From positions 1 through 64,000 of the forward strand of contig JANREK010000046.1 in the NCBI GenBank assembly GCA_030726065.1: a stretch of 64,000 nt of DNA, read 5' to 3'. Position numbers and translations under genes: made by a program. Source of the stretch: Sediminibacterium sp. Lineage in GTDB: Bacteria; Bacteroidota; Bacteroidia; Chitinophagales; Chitinophagaceae. Shown in pieces: positions 1-7,329 of the stretch. The notes below the pieces were generated by a model that searched no databases, was not told where the DNA came from, and saw only the letters and a list, made by a program, of their open reading frames with translations. The stretch's first letter is position 1. The number at the start of each line of letters is the position of its first letter.

Positions 1-343
1 TCCAGAAACCCTCACTCTTAGGTTGTTTTACCAATTGTACATCAGTATTCTTTTCAAAATTCAACTTAACCAAATGAGGAGTAGGAATACCACCCATTTC
101 AGTTATTTCGGTAATTACATCCTCTATTCTCTTTCTGATTGATGTAATGGTTCTATTGATGTTGGTATAATCAGGACACCTATTGGATACTTTACCTTCT
201 TTCCAATATTTTGGTTCAATATATATTTTAGTGGGAAATCTCTTATACTCACCATTACTTGAGTATTTCAAATGGATGGGACAAACCTTCTTTCCATCCG
301 TAACCTTTATATCGGTTTTTACTAAGATTAATGATAAACCCAT
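1..343 (-). CDS. Tyrosine recombinase/integrase-like protein, N-terminal part (runs off left edge)
   Basis: My minus-strand translation from the ATG at 343 stays open for 114 codons to the window edge; a stop codon (TAG at 347-349) lies just upstream in frame. The protein has the layout of the arm-type DNA-binding domain of Bacteroidota site-specific integrases: a short beta region with CPIHLKYSSNGEYKRF, then TKIYIEPKYWKEGKV, then a helical stretch (NINRTITSIRKRIEDVI) leading to the core-binding domain. The catalytic domain with its R-H-R-Y residues would lie outside the window, so activity cannot be judged. The family call rests on recognised architecture. A tRNA 3'-end-like fragment 130 bp upstream fits an integrative element. 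It could also be a decayed remnant. Confidence 0.65.
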   Translation of the reverse strand, partial: MGLSLILVKTDIKVTDGKKVCPIHLKYSSNGEYKRFPTKIYIEPKYWKEGKVSNRCPDYTNINRTITSIRKRIEDVITEITEMGGIPTPHLVKLNFEKNTDVQLVKQPKSEGFW

Positions 344-427
344 ACACTATGATTTTGTATATCTAAAACTACAAAAGAAACCCGAAAAAGGTATGGTATG
401 AGGTATGTTTTGATATTAAAGAAAAAA

Positions 428-466
428 CCCCTACAAGATTCATTGATTATCAATTACTTGTAGAGG
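428..466 (-). terminator. Stem-loop followed by T-tract on minus strand
   Basis: CTACAAG (431-437) pairs with CTTGTAG (457-463), and the stem extends to CC/GG after one mismatch. Read on the minus strand the stem is followed by GGGGTTTTTTC, so it looks like a rho-independent terminator for transcription coming from the right, such as from a former tRNA gene. The loop contains the palindrome ATTGATTATCAAT. Confidence 0.4.
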
Positions 467-478
467 TCTTTTTCGTGT

Positions 479-501
479 TGGTCGGGAAGACAGTACTCGA
501 A
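479..501 (-). repeat. tRNA 3'-end fragment, possible attachment-site remnant
   Basis: On the minus strand the bases read T-loop TTCGAGT, 3' T-stem ACTGT, acceptor CTTCCCG, discriminator A and CCA. This is the exact 3' end of a tRNA whose 5' acceptor would be CGGGAAG, as in many Bacteroidota tRNA-Pro genes (recalled, not searched). The match stops at the T-loop: the next bases (AGTAG) do not pair with ACTGT and no 5' acceptor CGGGAAG follows. T-loop-to-CCA fragments are common core sites of tyrosine recombinases, and a recombinase-like gene lies 130 bp away. It could be chance or a tRNA pseudogene. Confidence 0.4.
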
Positions 502-527
502 CTACTACTGATGCATTTTGCACTGAG

Positions 528-569
528 GCTATTAGGATGCTGGAGCGAAGCGACGGCCATCCTAATAGC
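528..569. repeat. 12-bp perfect inverted repeat with GC-rich loop
   Basis: GCTATTAGGATG (528-539) and CATCCTAATAGC (558-569) are perfect reverse complements separated by 18 bases containing GAGCGAAGCGACGG. No T-tract follows on either strand, so it is not a typical terminator. It sits between the tRNA-like fragment and uxaA; its role is unknown. Confidence 0.6.
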
Positions 570-597
570 AACTAAAAGGAGTTATCTTTTACAAATA

Positions 598-631
598 TTG
601 TTCACATACTACCTTGCCTCTACTAGTTTTG
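598..631 (+). promoter_or_regulatory. Possible uxaA promoter (TTG-N23-TAGTTTTG)
   Basis: TAGTTTTG at 624-631 fits the Bacteroidota -7 consensus TAnnTTTG and lies 26 bases before the chosen uxaA start. The TTG at 598-600 is at the long end of usual spacing, so the -33 element is uncertain. Confidence 0.35.
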
Positions 632-657
632 TAGTATTTTTAAGCAATAATAAAATT

Positions 658-2304
658 ATGGGCGCAAATAAAGTAATCAAAATTCATCCTAAGGATAATG
701 TATTAGTCGCTTTAACTAATTTGAGTAAAGGGGATAGCATTCAATACCATGATGCAACCTATATATTAAAGGAAGATATTGAAGAGAAACATAAGTTTTT
801 CATTCAGGATTTATCCAAAGGAGCCATCGTTGTAATGTATGGTATTACTGTTGGAAAAATTATAGTGGATCAAGTTTTATTGGGTGAACGCATGTCAGTC
901 GAAAATACCAAGCATGAAGCGGATCCTTATGCTTATCGTGGGAATGATTATGCTTGGCAAGCACCTAATATTGAAAAGTATGCGAATAAAACGTTTAATG
1001 GTTATCACAGAGCAGATGGAAAAGTGGGAACTGCTAATTATTGGTTATTTATTCCAACTGTTTTTTGTGAAAATAGAAACTTGGATGTGATCAAAGAATC
1101 ATTACACCATGCACTAGGCTATACTATTACTGATAAGTACAAAGAGTTTACAGAACAATTGGTTGCTACCTACCAACAAACAGGTGCCATGGGTATTGAG
1201 GAGCATACTGCTTTGGCTCCAATTTCTCATCAACGCGTATTTAAAAATATAGATGGGATTAAATTTTTAAATCACCAAGGGGGTTGTGGGGGAACCAGGC
1301 AAGATGCTTCTACCTTAAGTAATTTACTTGCTGCATATGCAGATCATCCTAATGTGGCTGGCATTACTTTATTGAGTTTGGGTTGTCAGCATTTACAAGT
1401 GTCTGTATTTAAAAATGATTTGAAAAAAAGAAATCCAAATTTTAATAAGCCACTGATCACTTTTGAACAACAACAATCACAAAGTGAGGAGCAATTAATT
1501 AAATCAGCGATTCAACAAACTTTGGTTCATTTGGTGGAAGTAAATAAAATTGAACGCCAACCTGCACCATTAAGTAAGTTATGTATTGGCGTTAAATGCG
1601 GTGGAAGTGATGGCTTTAGTGGAATTTCTGCAAATCCTGCAGTGGGGCACACGGCTGATTTACTCGTTGCATTAGGGGGACAGGTTTTACTTGCTGAATT
1701 CCCAGAACTATGTGGTGCGGAGCAGGAATTAATTGATAGATGTGTTGATGAAACAACAGCGAACAAGTTTGTGACATTAATGGAGGAATATAATAAAATG
1801 GCGCACGCGGTGGGTAGTGGATTTCATATGAATCCTTCGCCAGGTAATATAAAAGATGGTTTAATTACGGATGCAATAAAAAGTGCAGGCGCTTGTAAAA
1901 AAGGAGGAACAGCACCAGTGGTAGCAGTTTTGGATTACACAGAGCCTGCTGAAATACCTGGTTTACATTTAGTATGTACTCCTGGAAATGATGTGGAAGC
2001 AACAACTGGTAAAGCTGCAAGTGGTGCCACATTGATTTTATTTACAACTGGTTTAGGTACACCTACGGGTAATCCAGTTTGTCCTGTGATTAAAGTGGCA
2101 ACCAATTCCAAGTTAGCAAAACGCATGTCTGATATTATTGATATTAATACAGGAGATATCATTGATGGCTTAGCTACAATCGAACAAATGGGAGAAAATA
2201 TTTTAGATTATTGTATCAAAGCTGCAAGTGGAGAAATTATTCCGAAAGCAGTGCAGTTGCAACAAGATGATTTTATTCCTTGGAAACGAGGGGTGTCATT
2301 GTAA
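658..2304 (+). CDS. uxaA: Altronate dehydratase (UxaA)
   Basis: Dehydrates D-altronate to 2-keto-3-deoxygluconate in galacturonate catabolism; cytoplasmic. The 548-residue protein has an N-terminal SAF-type domain (about 1-75) and a long C-terminal UxaA catalytic domain, the fused layout of E. coli UxaA. Visible family blocks include NYWLFIPTVFCENRN, HQGGCGGTRQDAS (about 205), GCQHLQVSVF, KCGGSDGFSGISANP (about 313) and GNIKDGLITDAIKSAGACK near the C-terminus, with several conserved cysteines typical of the metal-binding site. I chose ATG 658 because the open frame upstream runs through a tRNA-like fragment and hairpin and lacks family sequence. No other hexuronate genes lie nearby, so the pathway partners must be elsewhere. 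Its 3' end faces the phosphodiesterase gene. Confidence 0.9.
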   Translation: MGANKVIKIHPKDNVLVALTNLSKGDSIQYHDATYILKEDIEEKHKFFIQDLSKGAIVVMYGITVGKIIVDQVLLGERMSVENTKHEADPYAYRGNDYAWQAPNIEKYANKTFNGYHRADGKVGTANYWLFIPTVFCENRNLDVIKESLHHALGYTITDKYKEFTEQLVATYQQTGAMGIEEHTALAPISHQRVFKNIDGIKFLNHQGGCGGTRQDASTLSNLLAAYADHPNVAGITLLSLGCQHLQVSVFKNDLKKRNPNFNKPLITFEQQQSQSEEQLIKSAIQQTLVHLVEVNKIERQPAPLSKLCIGVKCGGSDGFSGISANPAVGHTADLLVALGGQVLLAEFPELCGAEQELIDRCVDETTANKFVTLMEEYNKMAHAVGSGFHMNPSPGNIKDGLITDAIKSAGACKKGGTAPVVAVLDYTEPAEIPGLHLVCTPGNDVEATTGKAASGATLILFTTGLGTPTGNPVCPVIKVATNSKLAKRMSDIIDINTGDIIDGLATIEQMGENILDYCIKAASGEIIPKAVQLQQDDFIPWKRGVSL

Positions 2305-2364
2305 AATATTAATATGAAACGGCGGATTTTTGATTAAATGTATTCACAATTAGCGACCTATGTA

Positions 2365-3678
2365 CTATTTTTTCAAAATAGGTTTTAGTACATTCAACTT
2401 TCCATCAATTTTGCTTTCATCAAATTCCAAACCTAAAACATGGGTAATGATTGGATAAATATTTACATTTTCAAAACCTTCAATTACTTTTCCTTTTTTA
2501 AATGCGGGGCCCCATGCCATAAAGCTAGCGCGCATATCTATTAGATGATTATCGAATCCATGTTTACCTTTGGTTGTTTTGTAGGGAGACAGATTAAATA
2601 TTTTAGGTACATGGGGTATTAATAATAAATCTCCTAAACGGTTATTCCAGTCATCTGATTTTTTATAATGCCAATAATCAGGAGTTTCATCTAATTTATA
2701 AACAGTGATATTAGTGTCTTTTTTTAATTCCTTATATGTAGATTCAATTTTTGAAGCATCTTTTGCATACAAATGTAATTGTGCATCACCCCATGGCACT
2801 TTAAAGAAAGCGGTATCTACTGCTTTTGGTAAACCCAAGGTATTTACATTATCCACTGTAGTCATCCCATGATCAGATACGAATATATAGCTGATTGGAA
2901 GATTTAGTGTTGCAAGTGCTAATTGTAAAGCATAAATGCTACTATCTACAAATTGAACAGATTTATTTACTCTAGGATCTTCTGGCCCAAAGTCATGGGC
3001 ATCATGATCAACATCTGGAAAATAAAAAGTGATAAAGTGCGGGCGATTTTCTTCTGGAAGCGTTAACCAATCTTTCACCGCTTTGATCCTAGTTCCAATA
3101 GGTATTTTTTCACTATAATTATAATAATAGGTAGGACGAATGCCTTGAATTGCTGCTTCAGAAGCAACCCAATAAAAACTTGCAGTAATCATTTGTTGTT
3201 TTTCAGCTAATACCCATAGTGGTGTACCGCCATACCATTTCCCTTCGGCAACCATTTTTTTATTTCCCATATTGTAAAATGCGCCAGTAGGAACATCAAT
3301 ATAACTATTGTCAACCAATCCATGATGTGAAGGATATAAACCAGTTACAATACTATAATGATTTGGAAAAGTAACTGAAGGGTAGGAAGGCGTCATGAAT
3401 TTTGCACGAATCCCATTATTAGATAAATTTTGTAAATTCTTAGCCGCATATTTTTCTGCAAAATCAGCCCTAAATCCGTCCGCTGATATTAAAATAATAT
3501 AGGGCTTCACTTGTTGTGCGGGACTATTTTTTCTGCCAGGAACAATTTGCTGTGTTAAATCAATTATATTTTTTTCAGCAACAGTGTAATTGTGGTTGTT
3601 TACTTTTGAGGTATCCTGCGCTGCTAATTGCCCAATGAAACTTAGCCCAAAAATGAAACTAACTATTTTGTATTTCAT
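2365..3678 (-). CDS. Secreted nucleotide pyrophosphatase/phosphodiesterase family (alkaline-phosphatase-like)
   Basis: A 437-residue protein with a signal peptide (MKYKIVSFIFGLSFIGQLAAQ). It carries the two-zinc alkaline-phosphatase-fold motifs of the type I phosphodiesterase/NPP family: ISADGFRADF (metal Asp, about residue 65), SYPSVTFPNHYSIVTG (nucleophile Thr), FPDVDHDAHDFGP (Asp and His ligands), VSDHGMTTV (Asp-His) and GKHGFDNH (final His). It should hydrolyse phosphodiester or pyrophosphate bonds in the periplasm; the natural substrate is not predictable from sequence. It lies 11 bp downstream of the PAP2 gene on the same strand, so the two probably form an operon of envelope phosphatases. 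Confidence 0.85.
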   Translation of the reverse strand: MKYKIVSFIFGLSFIGQLAAQDTSKVNNHNYTVAEKNIIDLTQQIVPGRKNSPAQQVKPYIILISADGFRADFAEKYAAKNLQNLSNNGIRAKFMTPSYPSVTFPNHYSIVTGLYPSHHGLVDNSYIDVPTGAFYNMGNKKMVAEGKWYGGTPLWVLAEKQQMITASFYWVASEAAIQGIRPTYYYNYSEKIPIGTRIKAVKDWLTLPEENRPHFITFYFPDVDHDAHDFGPEDPRVNKSVQFVDSSIYALQLALATLNLPISYIFVSDHGMTTVDNVNTLGLPKAVDTAFFKVPWGDAQLHLYAKDASKIESTYKELKKDTNITVYKLDETPDYWHYKKSDDWNNRLGDLLLIPHVPKIFNLSPYKTTKGKHGFDNHLIDMRASFMAWGPAFKKGKVIEGFENVNIYPIITHVLGLEFDESKIDGKLNVLKPILKK

Positions 3679-3689
3679 AGGATGTAATA

Positions 3690-4328
3690 TTAAAAAGGCT
3701 TTTTAAATACCTTTTTTCTTATTTGTATGCTTAATGCAACACTCAATAATGCTGCAATTATTCCTCCAGCAATGTCTAAAGGAAAATGTTGCCCGAGGTA
3801 GATTCTAGAATAACCACAAATTAAAGCATACATAAAACCAACCAGTAAAACTTTTTTATTTGGGAAAATATAGATGGTAACTAAAAACAGCGTGAAGGCA
3901 ATTGCGGTATGACCCGAGGGAAAACTATTAAAAGAATGCACCTCCACGCCAGCTACAGTATGAATTTTTGATAAGTCAATTCCACTTGCCAATGGGCGAT
4001 TTGCATGGGGCCAAATTAATTGTTTTGGTATTTGAGTGAGTAGGGTTGAAATAATACTATTTATAATAATAAATAGGGCATCTTTTTTAAAAATCCCAAC
4101 TACTAATATCAAATATGGAATCAAAATCCAGCCCTCTGCCAAATACGTAAAATAAGAAAAAAAGGTATCTGCAAAAACGCCGAGATTGGTGTTAAACCAT
4201 AAAAACAGGTCGTCCCTTCCAAAAATATAGCTTAGAAGGAACAATATAATGGCTATGATTAATGCAGAAGCCTGCGCCAATTTGTAACTAACATTTAAGG
4301 GCATTTTTGTGCTATTTAAAATAGACAT
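3690..4328 (-). CDS. PAP2-superfamily membrane phosphatase
   Basis: A 212-residue integral membrane protein with about five or six hydrophobic segments. The three PAP2 signature blocks are present: KQLIWPHANRP, SFPSGHTA and SRIYLGQHFPLDIAGG, the last two carrying the catalytic histidines. Such proteins dephosphorylate lipid phosphates (undecaprenyl-pyrophosphate, phosphatidic acid or phosphatidylglycerophosphate) at the membrane; the exact substrate is not determinable. It is the first gene of a likely two-gene unit with the NPP-type phosphodiesterase and is transcribed divergently from uvrA. Confidence 0.85.
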   Translation of the reverse strand: MSILNSTKMPLNVSYKLAQASALIIAIILFLLSYIFGRDDLFLWFNTNLGVFADTFFSYFTYLAEGWILIPYLILVVGIFKKDALFIIINSIISTLLTQIPKQLIWPHANRPLASGIDLSKIHTVAGVEVHSFNSFPSGHTAIAFTLFLVTIYIFPNKKVLLVGFMYALICGYSRIYLGQHFPLDIAGGIIAALLSVALSIQIRKKVFKKPF

Positions 4329-4350
4329 GGTTTTAATAGGCTTATTTATG

Positions 4351-4358
4351 CAAAATTA
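4351..4358 (-). promoter_or_regulatory. Promoter -7 element TAATTTTG for the PAP2-NPP unit
   Basis: On the minus strand TAATTTTG matches TAnnTTTG, with a TTG 22 bases further upstream. It lies 22 bases before the PAP2 start codon and inside the divergent region shared with uvrA. Confidence 0.5.
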
Positions 4359-4422
4359 CTAAATGTTTGTGCTTGTGAGTCAACTATTTATTTGATGGGT
4401 TGTTATAACTTTACCAAATCTC

Positions 4423-7260
4423 ATGAATAAACAAAAAGAATATATATCGGTCATTGGCGCTAGGGAGCATAACTTGAAAAACTTTGATATTGTCATCCCT
4501 AAAAATGAATTGGTGGTGTTTACCGGTGTGAGTGGAAGCGGAAAATCATCCCTGGCTTTTGATACCCTTTATAACGAGGGACAGCGACGTTATATGGAAA
4601 GTTTTAGTGCTTATGCAAGACAGTTTATGGGGGATATAGAAAGGCCTGATGTAGATCAAATTACTGGATTGTCGCCTGTGATTGCCATTGAGCAAAAAAC
4701 GACCAATAAAAACCCCAGGTCAACAGTTGGAACGGTTACTGAATTATATGATTTTTTGCGCTTGTTGTATGCAAGAATTGGGAAGGCCTATAGTTACAAT
4801 ACTGGAAATCCCATGGTTAAGTTTTCCGAAGCAGAAATCATTCAAAATATTGCCACACAGTTCAAGGATAAAAAAATTAATTTATTGGCGCCAGTAGTGC
4901 GTGGACGGAAGGGGCATTATCGCGAGTTATTTGAAGAAATTAGAAAGAAAGGATTTTTAAAAGCAAGGGTAGATGGTGAGATTGTTGAATTAAGGCCAAA
5001 GTATCAAGTGGACCGTTACAAAATACATGATATTGAAGTAGTCTTGGATCGTATCCCGGTGAATACTGCTATGAAAATCAGGTTGGGTGAAAGTGTTTCC
5101 CAATGTTTAAAAATGGGTAAGGATTTGTTATTCGTTTTAGAAGAAGGAAAAACAAAAGCGGTTCAATATTCAAAACAACTAATGTGTGAAACCACCGGAC
5201 TTAGTTATGAGGAGCCTTCACCGAATAGCTTTTCATTTAACTCACCTTATGGTGCTTGCCCAAATTGTAAGGGATTGGGAAATGTGTATGCTATAAATAT
5301 GGACTTACTCATTCCAGACAAATCATTTAGTATCAAGGAAGGAGGGGTTACGCCGTTGGGGGAAGAAAGAGAAGCCAGCGTTTATAATCAAGTAAAGCAG
5401 TTTGCAAGAAAACATAAAATAAGTTTAGACAAAGCCATCAATGAATTAAGCAAGGAGCAATTGGATTTAATATTATTTGGAGACAAAAACATTTCATCCA
5501 ACTTAGATTTGGATTTGAACGATGAAAATATTCCTGACACCTATACTGGAAGTTATGAAGGTATTGTGCCTATGTTGAAAAGATGGTTTACTTCCTCACA
5601 AAGTACCGATGTATTAAAAGCATGGGTCGAGCAGTTTATGGAATTGAATACTTGCCCAACTTGCGAAGGTGCTAGATTAAGAAAAGAAAGTTTGTGGTTT
5701 AAGGTGAATGAAAAAAATATTGCATTTTTAAATGAAATGCATTTAGATGATTTACAAGAGTGGTTTAAAAAACTACCTGCAAATTTGGATAAAAAAGATA
5801 CGCTAATTGCAAGTGGGATATTAAAAGAAATTGATGATCGTATTTCATTTTTAATGAATGTGGGGTTATCCTATTTGTCCTTAAGTCGACCTTCTAAATC
5901 TATGAGTGGTGGGGAGTCGCAACGTATTCGATTGGCAACACAAATTGGATCTCAATTACAAGGGATTACTTATATATTGGATGAGCCTTCAATTGGACTT
6001 CATCAAAGAGATAACCAAAGATTAATCACTGCATTAAAACAATTACGCGATATAGGTAATACTGTTTTAGTGGTAGAACATGACAAGGATATCATGATGG
6101 CAGCAGATTACTTAGTGGATATTGGTCCAAGGGCAGGAATTCATGGCGGTCATATTGTAGCGCAAGGAACACCGCAGGAAATTATCAAATTAAAATCAGA
6201 TACTGCGCTCTATCTAGCTGGGAAAAAGAAAATTGAGATACCGTCGGAACGCAGAAAGGGGAATGGTCAAATCATAAGCATCAAAGGAGCTACTGGTAAT
6301 ACTTTACAAAAAGTGAATTGTGATTTCCCCTTAGGAACATTTACTGTTGTGACGGGAGTGAGTGGAAGTGGAAAGTCCACATTGATTAATGAAACTTTGT
6401 ATCCAATTTTATCTCAGTATTGTTATCATAGTAAAACCAAGCCCATGCCATATGCAAAAGTGGTGGGGATAGAAAATATTGATAAAGTTATTGAGATCGA
6501 TCAATCACCTATTGGTCGAACGCCTCGAAGTAACCCTGCAACTTATTGCGGCTTTTTTACTGATATTAGAACCTTGTTTGCATCTGTACCTGAAGCAAAA
6601 ATTAGGGGCTATCAAGCGGGTCGTTTTTCATTTAATGTTAAAAATGGGCGTTGCGAAGTTTGTGAAGGAGGCGGGATGCGTGTAATTGAAATGAATTTTT
6701 TACCAGATGTATATGTGCATTGTGAAAAATGTGGCGGTAAAAGATATAATAGAGAAACATTGGAAATTAGGTATAAGGGTAAATCCATCAGCGATGTCTT
6801 GAACATGACGGTGGAAGAGGCTTGTGAATTTTTTCAAGCAGTTCCTTTTATTTATCGCAAATTAAAAGTGTTGTTGGAGGTTGGATTAGGATATATCACT
6901 TTAGGACAATCAGCGGTTACCTTAAGTGGGGGTGAGGCGCAGCGTGTTAAATTGGCAACGGAATTAGGTAAGAAGGATACGGGTAAAACATTTTATATAT
7001 TGGATGAACCCACTACGGGTTTGCATTTTCAGGACATACAATTATTGATTGGTGTATTGAATAGACTGGTGGATAGAGGCAATACCTTATTAGTCATTGA
7101 ACACAATATGGATGTAATCAAAGTAGCCGATCATATTATAGACCTAGGTCCCGAAGGTGGAAGTGGCGGCGGACTCATTCAGTTTGCAGGCACACCGGAA
7201 GAAATGATTAAAAAATCAAAAACACATACCGCTAAATATTTAACTTTAGAAATGAAGTAG
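4423..7260 (+). CDS. uvrA: Excinuclease ABC subunit A
   Basis: Damage-recognition ATPase of nucleotide excision repair, acting with UvrB. The 945-residue protein has the full UvrA layout: first ABC Walker A GVSGSGKSS (about 35), zinc-binding CPNC (about 278) and CPTC (about 411), ABC signature SGGESQRIRLATQ (about 493), second Walker A GVSGSGKST (about 645), a C-terminal zinc module CEVC...CEKC (about 744-770) and second signature LSGGEAQRVKLATE (about 834). All key residues are intact and the length is normal. It is transcribed alone and divergently from the PAP2 gene. A near-consensus -7 element (TAACTTTA, 4406-4413) lies just upstream. Confidence 0.97.
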   Translation: MNKQKEYISVIGAREHNLKNFDIVIPKNELVVFTGVSGSGKSSLAFDTLYNEGQRRYMESFSAYARQFMGDIERPDVDQITGLSPVIAIEQKTTNKNPRSTVGTVTELYDFLRLLYARIGKAYSYNTGNPMVKFSEAEIIQNIATQFKDKKINLLAPVVRGRKGHYRELFEEIRKKGFLKARVDGEIVELRPKYQVDRYKIHDIEVVLDRIPVNTAMKIRLGESVSQCLKMGKDLLFVLEEGKTKAVQYSKQLMCETTGLSYEEPSPNSFSFNSPYGACPNCKGLGNVYAINMDLLIPDKSFSIKEGGVTPLGEEREASVYNQVKQFARKHKISLDKAINELSKEQLDLILFGDKNISSNLDLDLNDENIPDTYTGSYEGIVPMLKRWFTSSQSTDVLKAWVEQFMELNTCPTCEGARLRKESLWFKVNEKNIAFLNEMHLDDLQEWFKKLPANLDKKDTLIASGILKEIDDRISFLMNVGLSYLSLSRPSKSMSGGESQRIRLATQIGSQLQGITYILDEPSIGLHQRDNQRLITALKQLRDIGNTVLVVEHDKDIMMAADYLVDIGPRAGIHGGHIVAQGTPQEIIKLKSDTALYLAGKKKIEIPSERRKGNGQIISIKGATGNTLQKVNCDFPLGTFTVVTGVSGSGKSTLINETLYPILSQYCYHSKTKPMPYAKVVGIENIDKVIEIDQSPIGRTPRSNPATYCGFFTDIRTLFASVPEAKIRGYQAGRFSFNVKNGRCEVCEGGGMRVIEMNFLPDVYVHCEKCGGKRYNRETLEIRYKGKSISDVLNMTVEEACEFFQAVPFIYRKLKVLLEVGLGYITLGQSAVTLSGGEAQRVKLATELGKKDTGKTFYILDEPTTGLHFQDIQLLIGVLNRLVDRGNTLLVIEHNMDVIKVADHIIDLGPEGGSGGGLIQFAGTPEEMIKKSKTHTAKYLTLEMK

Positions 7261-7329
7261 CTACGAGTATGATTTTTGTAACAAATTTCACCCTTAAGCG
7301 TTCTACTATTTAAATTATACAATACCATT

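Larger units (their letters stand above)
344..657. other. Intergenic region between integrase and uxaA
   Basis: No gene is supported in these 314 bases. An open frame enters uxaA from position 475, but it crosses the tRNA-like fragment and the hairpin and has no family-like sequence, so I do not accept it as coding. The region holds a stem-loop at 428-466, the tRNA 3'-end-like fragment at 479-501, a 12-bp hairpin at 528-569 and a possible uxaA promoter. Confidence 0.6.

Noticed and set aside
183-401. 72-codon plus-strand frame at the left edge
   Set aside because: The opposite strand encodes a recognisable integrase N-terminus over the same bases.
475-657. N-terminal extension of the uxaA frame
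   Set aside because: It reads through the tRNA-like fragment and a 12-bp hairpin, has no family-like sequence, and a -7 box lies inside it; ATG 658 gives the normal protein.
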